This document shows, one piece after another, positions 35,948-50,200 of a stretch of DNA of 64,000 nt. Source of the stretch: Desmodesmus armatus (Eukaryota > Chlorophyta > Chlorophyceae > Sphaeropleales > Scenedesmaceae); the NCBI GenBank assembly GCA_007449985.2, contig VIIQ02000827.1, positions 248,001-312,000 on the forward strand, written 5' to 3'. The translations under genes were made by a program, and so were the position numbers. Position 1 is the stretch's first letter. The number at the start of each line of letters is the position of its first letter. A model generated the notes under the pieces. That model saw only the letters and a program-made list of their open reading frames with translations, was not told the DNA's origin and did not search any database.

Positions 35948-38900
35948 TCATCCGTCATTGGCTTCAGGGGCGACGTTGAGGCAGCAGAAAGCTGTTGCCG
36001 ACACAGTGTTGGCTGCATTGCTGCTGGTGGAACATGCGGCCGCTATGGGCTGGTCGCTGAGGGCGACACCGTTGACGGTGATGGCGGTTGGGCTGAGGTA
36101 AGCACCAGCCACACCCAGAGAGCCTTGTTTGACATTGCACAGCATACCAGTCATGATTGCTCCGGGGGGGACACTGCAGCAGCAGCAGCAGAACAAATAG
36201 AGGTATGATGACGCCGCCCGGTAAGCCTTGGACAGCTGAGTGCGACTGAGCAAGCTGAGAGGCTCCTCATTCAGCAATTGAAACATGTTCACATGTTGAC
36301 ATGCAGCAGGAGCCAGTCATGTGCACGATATTTCAAGCGCAAGTGCCCAACATCCCCAGCACTACCCCGTCACTGCAATGCATGCAGTGCGCCTAATACT
36401 CAAACACACCTTTGCGGTGGCGCATCTTTGCTGGTTGCCAGGAACCACGGATGCACAACGTGCTCCTTGTGCGTTATAGGTGGTGTCTGTGGCTGCAACC
36501 ACGGCCGACCATCCAAACTTGCAGGCGCCTTGACCAGACACACCGTCGGCACCTGCGCAGCGTGAACACCCACAGCAGCCAAAGCACTCAGGCGTATGCG
36601 GGTGGTGCAGGAAGTGGACCCAACATGATCATCGTAGTATTGGTAGTGCCATTTGCGCCACTGGAATGACGTGAATGATCAGGCCATGGAGCAGCCACTA
36701 GCAGCACCGCGCACAAGCGGTCACAGCGCACCTTGGGGGCCGGTGGCACCCCTGCTGCCAGTTGGCCCATCATTGCCGCGAGGTCCAGTTGGTCCCTGTG
36801 GTCCTGTAGCACCCTGTGGGCCACTCTGCCCTGCATGTCAGGGCCGGGTGGGGAATGCCGATTCAATAACAAGGCAGTCAGGCTTCAAACCAACCCCTTA
36901 CACAGGCACACATAGCAGACAATAGGCATTGCTGATACTGGTGGTGAGCGTGCTGTTCATGATCAACTGCGGTTGAGCTTTACCTTGGGGTCCAGTGGCA
37001 CCTGCAAGGCAGCACAAGGAAACAGCGGTCACTTGTGGAGCGGTGTGGATTTTGTTATCAATAGTGCGATTCTTATCCACGGCTGCATCAGCTGGCATAG
37101 TTTGCTGGCTGACCACCAAGGCAATTGCTGTCGCGTTGAGTGCCACTGGCACCCACCAGTTGCTCCGTCGGCTCCGTTGTTGCCATTGTCACCCTTGTCA
37201 CCCTTGTCACCTTGTGATCCTGGAGGTGCACACAAGGGGGGTGTGGCAGCTGGTGAGTCACAGGTGCAAGGCTAGTTGCCTAGCATGTTGAGCTACAGCA
37301 ACAATGGCATGATCTACCAAGGCTGCGGGCATGCCTTCTGGCATCATGCTGGCAACAACCAACCTCAGGTCGAGGATCCTTCCCTACATAGCCGCCATTC
37401 CCACACCTTGCAGCCCCGTTGGCCCATCAGTGCCATCATTGCCACTGTCTCCTTGTGGTCCAGTTGCACCTGCGCAAAGCATACCACAGCCATTTGGCCA
37501 CTGGCTGATGATAACTTGACCACATCAGTGCGTGGGTACAATTCACTGTTCAAAGACATCGCACAAGAAATAGCTGGAGATGCACTCAGCACCAGCTGCG
37601 GCACCGTCAACAACTTGTTGGGCCACGGTGGCCCAGTCAACAGCACTCACCCTGAGGTCCAGTAGGTCCTGCACACATGCACAGTCGAAACATGTCAGTG
37701 CAAGAGCAGAACATTGGAAATGCATGTGTTTGTACAATCACAATACGCTGATGCGGTCATGCGTCAGTGACTGGGTGGCCTAGTGCTGTACGGCAGTACA
37801 TGTGCTAGGCTGTAGTCAGTGATCCTGTCACATGTGGAGCATCAGTCTCATACCTTGGGGTCCAGTAGCACCTGCACAGCAGCACATGTGCATCACAAAG
37901 TTATACTTGGATGCTTTGCAGACACAAGATTTCTTGTGCAGCTATCAGTTTCAAGGCTCTGCCACAACTGACAGTGCCAGCACGGTGCACAGGCGCATGC
38001 GCTGCATGGCTACGCCTGTACAGACATACATGCTGGCTACGTCACTGAGCTTGTATGTGAGTCTTTCCAACAACGCACCCTGCTCCCCAGTCGTGCCGGA
38101 ATCGCCTTGGTCGCCCTGGTCTCCCTTGTCACCCTTGGATCCTGCAGGTGCACACACGACAGAGCATGCACATGTGGTATGCTTGCTGCAGCACTGTTTT
38201 TTATGGCAGGACTACTTTTGCCATGATTGTCTTGGTTGATTGGGAAAGCTGATCTGGGAGGCTCCTGGCAGGACCGCACTTGTTCAATTAGAGGCAAGGC
38301 GTGAGCATGCAGCAATCAGTAGTGCTGCCCGCTCACAATCCTTTCCAAGCCGCACATGTTCAGCATAGCAGCAGCACAAGCCCCACTGATACTGGGCTGG
38401 CCGGTGCATGGCGTGGGCTGAGCCCACACACCTGTTGGTCCTGTGGCTCCGTCTAAGCCATTATTCCCTGTAGGGCCCTGCAATCCATCTGGCCCAGTAG
38501 CGCCTGCATGAAGCAGACTTCAAGTGAGAGAGAGCCTTTCACAGTGTGGCACACCTTGGTGGCAGCGCCTTGCAGGAGAAGGGCGCTTGCTGCTTGAACA
38601 CACAAGTGCTTGAAGGCTTTGACGAGCAAGGTACCACTGTGAAAACATCCAAATCACAACCATGGGGCACAATACCACAGAGATGCACTGCTGGCAGCCA
38701 CTTACCCTGCGGCCCGGTTGCTCCTGCAAACAAGCATAACAGACACCCTGACATGTTCAGCCTGAGTTGCGACATCATGTCGCGGCAGAAACTTGCATGC
38801 TTGTGTCCGGATGAGAGGGCTCAGCTGGGAATATGTGCAGATGCCTCAGTGGCAAACTCATGATTCTTGACTATGCTGAACCCATGTGGGGACTGGCCAG

Positions 38901-40053
38901 GCTGAACCCCGCTCCAGCCCCTGAGGCCCAGGCTTACCTTGGGGCCCAGTAGCACCTGCAAGTCAGCACAGACGCATGAAAGACAACTCAGACACGAACC
39001 CTTTTGCAAATGCACAATGCTGCACGGTTGGACCATCACACCGCTGGCAATGGTGTGCACTGCTGCTGGGTGCTGGGCTTCTCAGCAATTGCAGTCAGAT
39101 GGCGTGGAACAAGCATGCAAGCACCACCGGCTGATACAGTCCCCCCCTGCAACCCACCATCGTTCCCGTTGACACCAATGTCGCCTTGGTCACCCTTGTC
39201 GCCCTTGTCGCCTTGAGGTCCTGCGTGCGCACGGCAACGCATGCAGCATTTGGCCAGCACATGTGGGCGCAGCGACACTGTTTGCATACAGCTTCACGTC
39301 GGCAGTTTGATTGCTGCCCTGCAGGACAGGTCCATGCAGGACATGTGCCAGAAACGGTCGCTGAGTGAGCCTGGGCGAACCCATGCAAGACGTAGGCACA
39401 GCCTGCAGTGCACGTGCAGTTGACTCACCTTGAGGACCTCGGCTACCAGTATTGCCTGTCGGACCCTGCGGGCCTTCCAAGCCACGTGGGCCTGCGGTCA
39501 GCACGGCAAGCACAATGACAAAGTGAGATCCACTCTGACACCTCCTTCAAGAGTGGTGCATGTGCTGCGGCAAGGTCAACTTGACTGCGGCAGCTGCCGG
39601 GCTTGTCATGCCAGATGGACCCACTTGGCCCTTGCGATGCGCACCTGTTGCACCCGTTGGTCCTGCATGAAACACAGGCAAAGACACCAGCAAACACGTG
39701 TCAGCACATAGTGCAGAGCATGCGGGCATGAGGAGGACTTACAAGGAAACCCGACTGTTCCTGCATGCTTGCACAGCACTGACAAGCAGACCAGGTGCAT
39801 GCACTTGGTGGGACCAACCTTGCCACTGCTGGCCTGCTGCTCAACAACAGCAGAGCCGAACCCCACCAAGCTGGCACCACCCACCTGTAAAGCCAGGGCA
39901 CTGTTTGAGCGCTGTGCACGCACAAGGCGTTGGCAGATAGTCCTTCTTCATATAGTCTGGATGACACACTGGAGTTTTGTTCTGCTTGGGACTTGAATGA
40001 GCCAGTACAGAGCTGGCCAGTCCCGCCAGCAGCACAAGCGAAAGCAATTTCAT
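35948..40053 (-). CDS. Secreted collagen-like Gly-X-Y protein
   Basis: Sixteen exons encode a secreted triple-helix protein of about 380 residues. Exon 1 (39885-40053) has a clear signal peptide, MKLLSLVLLAGLASSVLA, and a short Cys-bearing N-terminal domain. Thirteen Gly-X-Y exons follow: 39645-39662, 39429-39491, 39158-39220, 38938-38955, 38706-38723, 38432-38503, 38079-38141, 37854-37871, 37651-37668, 37407-37469, 37157-37219, 36984-37001 and 36732-36830. Every one is a multiple of 9 nt and begins inside a split Gly codon (phase 1), giving 66 uninterrupted triplets such as GPQGDKGDKGDQG and GATGPQG. The C-terminal domain (36410-36552, 35948-36173) is non-collagenous with several Cys (GQGACKFGW.., FCCLNVAPEANDG). 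The last junction shows a phase mismatch, possibly an error in a seven-C run. A role in extracellular matrix or cell wall is inferred. Confidence 0.85.
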
Positions 40054-41307
40054 CTGCGTAAGCAACACACGCAGAAGGGTATCCCATGGCAGCTGCTGAT
40101 CGGCCAGCTGCTGCTGTTGTTTCAAAAATCCCGGATCGCCCAGAAAGGCACATGGGGAGCTTTAGACACCATAACATAGCCGATCGATATATGCAGCAAC
40201 AATAAGTGTGTCTGCCGGGCCCACGCACCTTGACGGGGCAGAAGCACAACTGATGGTCACCATTGGTGGGATGCTGCTGCTCTCTGTCAACACTGTGTGC
40301 TTGTTGCCACTGCTCAGCAGAGCGGTTTAAGATGGGGATTTCCTATAACAGAAAGGTCCGCATGTGGAGTATTTGACGGGATGATGTTGCCAGGCTGGCC
40401 TATTGGGGTTTAGGGTTCTGCATGTGCGAAGTGTTTGGATAGCTGTGTTCGTTGATTGCAGCTTCAGAATCAAATTTTTGAATGGTGGCCGTCCGGTTCT
40501 GGGTGGTGGCTGGTCCCTTGGCCTTGATGTGCTGATTCTATGTATCGATCCCCAGACAGGCAGGTTTGACTTGGCCATGGTTGCACGTCAGTAGCAGAAT
40601 ACGTTCCTTATGGGTGTAAATGCAGAACCACTGACACACATGCGACTGTTCCCAACTGGCGGCCCCAGGATGCTGGTGGTCTTGAGTCACCTGAGAGGCA
40701 GACGTCTGAAGTCTTGGGGTCAACTCCAAAGGCAGGCTTTCATGTCAGGCGTGCTGTAGTCATGTACGCGCAGGCAGTGGATATGCGTCAGTGCCAACTA
40801 TCGCTGGCCCACCATTGCTGCCAAGCTTCATGGGGCGTGTTACAGACTCCAACACCGTGCATTGATATTCCACCCCTGTGTGCCTGTCACTGTGCATGGC
40901 CATCCCTGGCCCACTCAGCCAAATGTGGAAAATGTTGTGAGGACACCATGCAGCCAGCGCACAACCCAACTTGTCCACAAATATATGGGATCTCCACGAC
41001 CCTGCAACCAACCCAAGATCACATCAAGCGCAGGCACACAACCCCCTACCATGCTGCCCACCATATGTTACACAGCAAGCTGTTTCCCGCCCAGCACAGT
41101 CCTCACTAGGTCTAGTAGTACTAAGGGGTACAAGTGGTGGAGTCGGGCCGACCAGTGCCTCTTGCCCCCGTTACAACTATCCAAACGCACAGCCAGTGCT
41201 ACCATGCATTCCAGCCCCCTTCCTGAATCCTGTTGCACACAACAGCGCTGCTATGTCAAGCAGCCAACACAAAGCTGTTACGATCACCTCTTCTCGAGGC
41301 GTCCCAC
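40054..41307. other. Promoter region of the collagen-like gene
   Basis: The first roughly 105 bp (40054-40160) are nearly identical to 34091-34195, upstream of the pseudogene copy, so they were duplicated with it. The remainder is presumed 3' UTR of the F-box/LRR gene; TTACA at about 41169 (TGTAA on the minus strand) is a candidate poly(A) signal. No gene is recognised. Confidence 0.5.
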
Positions 41308-44300
41308 CTAGCTGCTAAGCTCCGCAGCTACACGCGCAGCCGCAGCGAGCATGGCGTTCCATTCTTCTACACCATCAGGACGCACCATCAGGCGGGGGTG
41401 GCACCCAGACAACCTGCTCGCAGCCGCACACCGCATCAACTTGCGCAAGCTGCCCTCGCTCACAGCACCACCACACCTGCTGCACATCCCCACCACAAAC
41501 TCCTTCATCTCAGGCAGCTGCAAATTGTGCCGCATCTCCCTGTGCGCTAGTCGTGACTCTGACGACAGCACTGTCACCTCCAGCACCCGCAGGTGCTGCA
41601 GCTCCAGCACATCCCACCAAGGGCCAGCGAATGCCGGCACGGTCTTGGAGCCTGCGCGCCCCACCTGGCACCCGCACAACCCCGCCTGCTCACGAATGGA
41701 GCCGCCGTGTGTCCCTGCAGCTAGCTGCACATGCAGCTCCTGCAGGCTTGTCAAGCCCGCGCAGGCTGTCAGCACAGGCAGGCCCAGCACCCCGATGTCT
41801 GGGCCCGCCGAGCCTCGCACAGACAGGTTCAGGGACAGGTGCCGCAGCTTCAGGAGGTTGCCAGCCGTCACTGCTGCTGTGAGGGCAGCAGCAATGCCGG
41901 CGGAGTCTGGGTGTGGCTGCTGGCTGACTGGGGCAGGGGCACTGCTGACAGCTGCAGGCCCTGACTCGTCCTGCCAGTCCCGTGTGTGGATGTGCAGCTC
42001 CTGCAGCTGCTTGCACAGGGGTGAGCGGCACAGGTACTGCATAGCACTGAGGCACATCATCACATCGTCCAGCCACAGCGTGCGCAGGCTGCTGCTGCAC
42101 TGGCTGCTGATGCGGCCAGCAACATCGGCAGCAGGGCCGTTCAGCCGCGCCAGCAAAGCCTGCACGGTTGTGAGCCACGCGGGCTTGGGCTGTGGGCCAG
42201 CTGCAGCATCTGCATTGCTGCCGCTGTCATCCTGACGACTCAGGATCAGGCAGGAGCAGTCCACCAGCGCAAGGTGCTGCAGCCCTGACAGATCACACTG
42301 CTGGCAGAGGATGCCAGCAGTGTTGCTGTTGGCGTCTGTGCTGGTGTTGCCATCTGAGCTGCTGCCGTTGCTGTTGGCATCAGGTACGGCCTGTGGCTGC
42401 TGGTCCTCATCATGCAGGCTGAGCCTCGCCAGCCGCGCCCCCTCGGCCGCTGTCCCCTCAGACTCCCCCTGAACTGCCTCCCCTTCTGCTTCCATCCCTT
42501 CCTGCTGCTGCTGCTGCTGCTGCTGGGGCTGGATACTGTTGGCGTCTACCGCGGCCACCGCACCTCCACCCTGATTGGCGCTGCTGCTGCCAGTGGTGGT
42601 GCTGATGCTGGCGGCGTCTGCATTCACTGGAGGCTCAAAGGTCACAATAGCGTACTGACTGAGCTCCAGCTGCTGCAGCCGGCTGCATGGCAGATCCTTC
42701 AGCCACAGCACCAGCCTATCCTCTTTTGTCAAAGATGCTGACACCTGATCGCCTGACCGCTGGGTCCTGACTGTCACAACCCTGTCAGCGGACAGCTCCC
42801 CATCTGCGCTGTACCCCAGGCCCACATTCTGCAGCCTTAGGCTGTGCAGGGCTGGCAGCTGTGCCCAGAGGGCGGCCGGGTCTGGGACAGTGTAGAAGTG
42901 GATCCTTTCAGCTATGAGGGTGAGGCTCTGTAGGTTGTGAAGGGGGCGAGCAGGTTTGGGCACCTGCGCCATGCGGAGGAGACGGCCGATGAACACGGCT
43001 TCATCAGACCTTGATGTGAGGTCACGCCCTGCAGCACAGGAAGCATTGTCCGATGAGTAATGGATGTAGCCCACACCTGCAGTGCTGTTGCATCCCTTGG
43101 CAACTCAAAGCAACACCCGGCAAGCATCACGCATGGTCTATGGTCCTGCTTGCCAAGCATAGCATGTCACATGCTGGGTGGCGGCCCCTAGAACACCAAC
43201 AGATGCTCCTCTATTGTGCAGGTTTTGTGGGTGAGCTCAATCTACCTCCCCACTTTTGCACTGTCCTTTCTAGCCCTGACTGCAGAGCTGGAGCTGCAGC
43301 CGTGTGTCAATGGCTTCATGTTGAACCAGCAGAGCACACACATATACTGCTGCACCTGCAGGTCAGCTGAAGGACAGTGCACACTGCAACACGTGTTCCT
43401 GTCACAGATGGCTTCCCGTGTGGGCTGCCCACACTGGGTGACCGCACCCACCTTTGTGGAACAGCTCCAAGGATGTCAGTCCTGAACCGACAGCCAGCAC
43501 CTCACGCAGCAGGTCTTCAGAAGGCGACGAGACGATCTGGCCTGTCAGGCTCTTGAGCTGATTATCAACTGCTGCCAGGTCCTGTAGCAGAATCGCGCAA
43601 GTACACACAAGAACATATACAGTTACAGCATGTGGCACGCCAAAGTCGTGCAATCCGCAAGGGAGCCAGGGGCTCATGGGGGGAACTCATTGCACATCAT
43701 TACAACCCGGTTACAAATTCCTCCCCAGGAACTGCTGTTTGATGGTGTGCTGGGGCCATCAACTGCTGCCAGCTCCTGTTAAGGGCCAAGCAGGAACACA
43801 ACAGAACAGGTACGCATTGAGAGAGCCCCACAAGTTAGTGCTGTGGGTACCACTAGGTGGTGGCTGCAGCAACAACAGCATGTGGTTTTGTGCTGGGTTT
43901 TGTAGCTGCTGCCACCTCCTCCGAGCTTCAGAATCCTGAGTCAGGATTCTGAAGTGTCTTGCAGTGCAGATCGTCTTGGTTGTGCCTTGCTGCGTCTCTT
44001 GTCCCAGAGCCTATGGATGCTGCTCTATTGTGGGTTCTTGCCGCACCCATGTTTGTTATTGTATGTTGACTGGTCGACATGGCAAGCTGCCCTGCCATGC
44101 CAGATCACATCTTATGTGTGGATCGGCACCCAAACAGCCAACACCATGAGAGTGCAATCAGAAACCAACCGCTTGCAACAAAGCCGGCAAGCCAAAGCTC
44201 CTCACCTGTCCTGACGCAACCAGCTTCACCGCCAGGTGCTGTAGCTCTGTGTTGTGCTCCAGCCAGTGCAGCTTGAAGCGCCGCCCTGGCGGTGCCATCT

Positions 44301-47221
44301 CCTGGCGCGTCCAGCCAGGCAGCGAGGTGCGCAGCAGATCAGGGCCCTGGCGTTGCTGTCGCAGCAGATGCAGCCGCTGCAGTGCTCCCACGCGTGATGC
44401 CAATAGCAGGGTAGGGCTCATTTCGTCGGAGTCAAGGTTGTCGTCGAAGGGTTCAGCACTGCGCAACACAACACGAGGTGTCAGGCACCCAGGTACAGAT
44501 GATGAGCATCAGCACAGCTGGGTTTGCAAACCCACAGCAACACCCTGACACCATAGTTCAGTGAGACAAGTGCACCCAGTGGAGATAGTTGCCAAGGAGC
44601 CAAACATACTCAGCCCATGCATTCCTACTCTTGCAAAGCGACATGCAGCACATGCACCAGAGAGCCACAACATGTTGCTGTATGGAAGCCAGGTGTAAGT
44701 AACAACCTGTCTGTTGGCATGCATGCTGAGCCAAGTAGTCTTCCATGACCTCAACAAACAACAACCAACAGCATCAGTGCGTCAAACTGCAAGTACATAG
44801 CACTGCTTAACGACTCAGGCTGCCCACTGTAACAGCACCGTACCTGAACGCAATGCTGGGTTGGCAATGCAGCTCCTGAAGCTTCTCAAACTCCTGGAAC
44901 ACCTCCTCCTTGCCCTCATACACCCCTGAGATGGTAAGTGACAGCAGGTCAGGAAGCCCTGCAGCCAGCTTGCCCACATACTCCTCATGAGCAGCATTGA
45001 GGGGACCCACCACCTCTCCTGCCTGGTTGTACTGCCCAGGCAGCGGCGTGGAGAGGTGTGTCAGCTGTGAGGGCAGGGCCACATCCTGAAGGTTGCAGCC
45101 GAACTTGGTGACGTGCCAGTCGTGAAGCAGGCTGCAGTACATCTTCTCAGGGGCCTGCTCGATGGTCAGTCTGCGGAGGGCGTAGGGCCGGGGGAGTCGT
45201 CATCGGGGGTAGCAGGCCGGACTGGGCTGGTGCTGGTGCCGTCTGGCGCCCCAGGGTCTGTAGCGGCTCTGCCGGTGGTGTTGTTGGGGTGATTGGCCAG
45301 AGCAGCGACCTGCGGGCAAGCAGCGAAAGACCGTTGTGAGAGACAAGGGCGAGCAGGCCCCAAGGGTGAGAGACTGTGGTATTGCATCGACCTCTTTAGA
45401 GGGAGGACAAACCGGCCGTTGGCAGACCAGCTGCGTGTAATACGTCTACATTTATCTTGAAATTAACGAAAGCATTCCGCTTTGACAGCAACTGTGCGTT
45501 CAGCGCACAGTCGACATTGAAGCCCACACCTGGGAGCATCAATCGGGCAAAGCTATCCACAAAGCTTTTGAATTGTCCTGTTGTCAATGCCAAAGGTGTC
45601 CGTTTGGCCTCATCGTGGCTGGTTGCTTGTCGCTGGGAGGCAGTACGACTGAGGTGTTCTTGGCTCGCTTGCCGTGTTCAGCCAACCCATAACGCAATTG
45701 ATGACGACAGCTGTGTGAATGCATCATCACAATCACCATTCAGTGCCATTCAATGGCAATGATTGAACACATGCTGCGAGGGCAATACAGTTCTGAGCAG
45801 AAGGCCGCAGTACCAACATAGTCGGCACAAATAAACAATTTGTTTTTGATTCGACGTTTGGCAGAGGTGAGGGCTCCTTGTGCGATCCCACCGTCACCAG
45901 CGGTGACTCATCACTCGTGACCCATCCTGGGTCGCAGCAGCCCACCATTTGTCCAACAAAATATTGACGCATGTTTTCATGACTCGATACGCACATGCTG
46001 CGAGGGCACTGCGATGCTCTGCACGATAAAGCACGTGAAGATCAAGCCAGACCTGAGGAACAATTCAGGGGATCCAGCAGCTGGATTCTAAGCGTACCAT
46101 AACAGCAGCATTTACTGTCAGAAGGAAATGCACAGCACGCCCAGCGATCTGGCAGCCGGTCTGCAGACCACCAGTGCCCTTACAGCATAAAGCAGTAGTC
46201 ACTGCTGCACTGAGCGGCCTGTCTGTGCAAAAATGCTACGACGCTAGAAAATGGTTCTTAGGCATCTAAGGTCTGTCATGGTGGGCACTGCGTTTTTTTG
46301 CACACCCCAATCCCGTAGCTGGCAATCCCCCCCCCCCCCCCCCAGCAGAGGTCGATGCCGCACTGACGCCAGCTGGGCGTCAGACGTTCTATTAGTGTGC
46401 AGGCAGTAGCCGACGGCAATCCTTGATGTGCAACCAATTACTTGTGATTTATTGAATGAAGCAAATCAGGTGGACCTGAATATGCCAAGCAGGTGGAGGC
46501 CTGACTTGAATCAAATCTGAGAAGAAATTCTTGCAGCGGGAATGGCAGACTCGTGCATAGGATGAGTTGGTGGGCGGATTCAGCACGTGGGGACAGTGAA
46601 TCATACTGATTAGGGAACTGTGAATTCAACAGATGTGTGGGTTGGTGAAACCAATCTCAGATCCAATTCAACTGAGATTGATTGCTTCCTTGAAGTGAGA
46701 TGAGAAACAAATGATTTTGAGTGAATCAATTAACTTCAAAAGACTGGTTGAGTTGGATGAACTGAATTGAATTTGACGATGAAATCAAATTTGAATTTGA
46801 TTGAAATTGATATTGAATCGAATTGAATCGAATTGAATTGGATTTATTGATGGATGGATGGATGGATTGATTGATTCAGGATTGACTGATTGGTTGGTGA
46901 ATTGACAAATGTTTTTGAGATTGGCCTGAGGCCGCCCCACCAGTCAGGGGACACTGAGTTGAGATGTGCCTACAATCAATTTGATCAGATGTGTGGGTTT
47001 GTTGGTGAAACCAATCTCAGATCCAATTCAACTGAGATTGATTGCTTCCTTGAAGTGAGATGAGAAACAAACGATTTTGAGTGAATCAATTAATTGAAAA
47101 AGACTGGTTGAATTGGATGAACTGAATTGAATTTGACTGAATTTGAATTTGATTGAGATTGAAATCAAATTTGAATTTGAATTTGACTGAAATTGATATT
47201 GAATCGAATTGAATCTAATTG

Positions 47222-47252
<31 letters not shown>

Positions 47253-50200
47253 GGATGGATGGATGGATGGATTCATTCATTCATTGATTGATTGACTGAT
47301 TGGTTGGTGAATTGAAAAATGTTTTTGATTGGCCTAATTGTTTGTGTTCATTCATTGATTGACTTATTGGTTGGTGAATTGAGTTAAATTGTTTTTGAGA
47401 TTGGCCTTAGGCCGCCCCACCAGTTAGGGAACACTGAGTTGAGATGTGCCTACAATCAATTTGATCAAATATATTAATTGACAAATTGGTTGGTGATTCG
47501 AATTGTTTTTGAGATTGGCCTAATGGTTTTTTCTTTCATTCATTTAATGACTGATTGGTTGGTTGGTGAATTGAACTGTTTTTGAGATTGGCCTTAGGCC
47601 GCCCCACCCGTTAGGGGACACTGAGTTGAGATGTGCCTACAATCAGTTTGATCAAATGCATTGTTTGACTAATTGGTTGGTGAATCGAATTGTTTTTGAG
47701 ATTGGCCTAATGGTTTTTCTTCATTCATTGATTGACTGATTGGTTGGTGATTTGAATTGTTTTTGAGATTGGCCTTAGGGCGCCCCACCCGTCAGGGGAC
47801 ACTGAGTTGAGATGTGCCTGCAATCAGTAATTGGATGTTACACAGAACATCGCCCGTTTGGGGAGCCAACAAAAGGCTCATTGGGCAAAAGCAAAATCTG
47901 TCCCGAGACAAAATGACTAACCACACAAAAAACCGTCCTTTCCTTTTTGGTCCATCATGCGATCTTCACTCTACGTTCCTGAAGCGTTCGTCAATAGCAT
48001 GTATCAGGCAAGCAACTCTACGCTGATTCGCATGTGTCATCAACTGCTGCACCGAGCCTTCAGCTGCATCATACAAAGAGGCATAGCGCTGCCGGATGCA
48101 CTCGTAATACGGGCAATCAAACATGACATGCTGCTCATCTTCGACAGCATGGAGTGCGCACTTGCAGCACAGGCGATCTGCCCTAGCTGTGCCATCCCAC
48201 CTGCCTGTGCTCACCCTAAGATGATGAGCCCCAAGCCTAAACCTAATCAGTCCCATAAGCAAATCCGTATCAATTGGCTCGCACAAATCCACATAGGGTG
48301 CAGGCTTCTCAACATCAGCAGACATCCATGCAACGTAAGCAGCCAAATGGCCAGACTCGACCGCAGGGTCACAGCCAGCAGCAGGCCAAGTCCACCACAC
48401 ATTCCTCCAAGAGGTCATAAACTCCTCTACTTGCAGCTGAGGTATCTGGCCCCATTGCTGGGACAAGATAGCCTCAGTAGCAGCAGCCGCAAGCTCAGGG
48501 GCGACCTGCTGTACCATGCGCAAAACATCTTTACCCCACCCAGCAACCCCTTGTGCAGCCTGCTCCAACTCGGCCCGAAAAGCACTCTGCAGTAATGGAT
48601 TCTGCTGTTGCGAAGCCAGGCGATTCCAGTACCGACACACCAATTTGCACCACTGCCAAGACACCGGCCGGCAGCCAAACTCAGCCATCAGTAGTTTGGT
48701 GTTAGTGCTGCGGCGAAGCCACTGCCCCCCCACCTGACGCAAAAACTGGGTCTGTACTGACTGCAGAGGGTTATCCAATGGCTTGGACGCATTCAGCAGA
48801 TACTGGGTACTCCACACCTCACAACCATACTGCATGACGGGCATGACCAGGCTACCAAACAAGCTCACCCTCAGCCATATATGATTGACCTCCCTGTCCC
48901 GCACCCTGCCCATAAGCCCACAAGCTGCTTGCATAGCAGCCGACGCAACTGCAGATGGTGCAGCACCAAAACCCTTACACCTATGCACTGTCAAACCCAG
49001 GTACCTAAAGCTTGGGACACACTCCACAGGACACCCATCTACCACCACATTTGCACGTGGGTGACGCCCACCATTGAACAATCAATTTGATGAAATATAT
49101 TGATCGACTGATTGGTTGGTGAATTGAATTGCTTTTGAGATTGGCCTAATTGTTTTTGTTCATTCATTGATTGACTGATTGGTTGGTGAATTGAATTGAA
49201 TTGGTCTTTGAGATTGGCCTTAGCCCGCCTCATCAGTCACTGATGAGGCCCCTGAGGGGACACTGAGTTGAGATGTGCCTACAATCAATTTGATGAAGTA
49301 TATTTACTCATGGAGGGCTTGTTGTGTCCCTGTGACTGTTATGTTTCTCACCTGTTTCCAGATGTCCTCAAGTGACCATGACAGTGTCCTGATCTTCAGG
49401 TCCTCCACATACACCAGCTCACTCAGTGGCAGCGGCGGAGCGTTGGTGCGGGGCCTGCAGGCAAACAACACACCAGGATTGCAAGTCTCAAGTCCCACTC
49501 TCAATTAGCAGTTGTCACACTTTGTCGAACCCACATTGGTGACTAGCTCCCACCTAACTCCCATGACTGGATGGCGTAATCAAGGGCTGCCAGGTTGGGC
49601 TGGGGCAGCCAGTGGAGGCTGGCAAGACATTGCTTGGCAGCTATGAGTCACAGTGTCTATTAGGCATGCGTGGTGTCGCCCTTGTATTGAATCCGAACTG
49701 CATTGAATTGAACTAAAAAATATCCGAACTGAATTGAATTGAACTGAATCAAATAAAACTGATTCATTGAATTGAATAGAATTGAACTGAATTGATTGAT
49801 TGATTCATTGAATTGAATTGATTGAACCCGTCCAGCCAAACACACATGTTACTCACAGCATGAACCCCTCGCCTATCCCCTCCATCTCACACAGGACCAG
49901 CTTGGTGATGTTTTTCTGCAGCCAAATAAACACACACACCATACAGCAGTGTGCATTGCAGGGGTTTGGTGAGGACATATCCGCTCTCAAGACAGGACAG
50001 GAATCGGAGTTCAACCACCACTGCCACCGTGGCATTCCATCAATGATAGGTGCAGCTACGTGTTGCAGCAAACCTCGCCAATGCAGGCACCCCAAGGTGC
50101 AAGAATGAGCCACAAATTTGCAACGCACCTTGCTGCCGATAATCTGCAGGGCAGTTTGTAAGTCGCTGGGAGTTGTATCTTCTGTCAACAGCAGAGTGAC

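Noticed and set aside
40403..40594. Plus-strand open frame of 63 codons
   Set aside because: No splice partners or family resemblance; it lies between the 3' end of the F-box/LRR gene and the collagen promoter, where UTR is expected.
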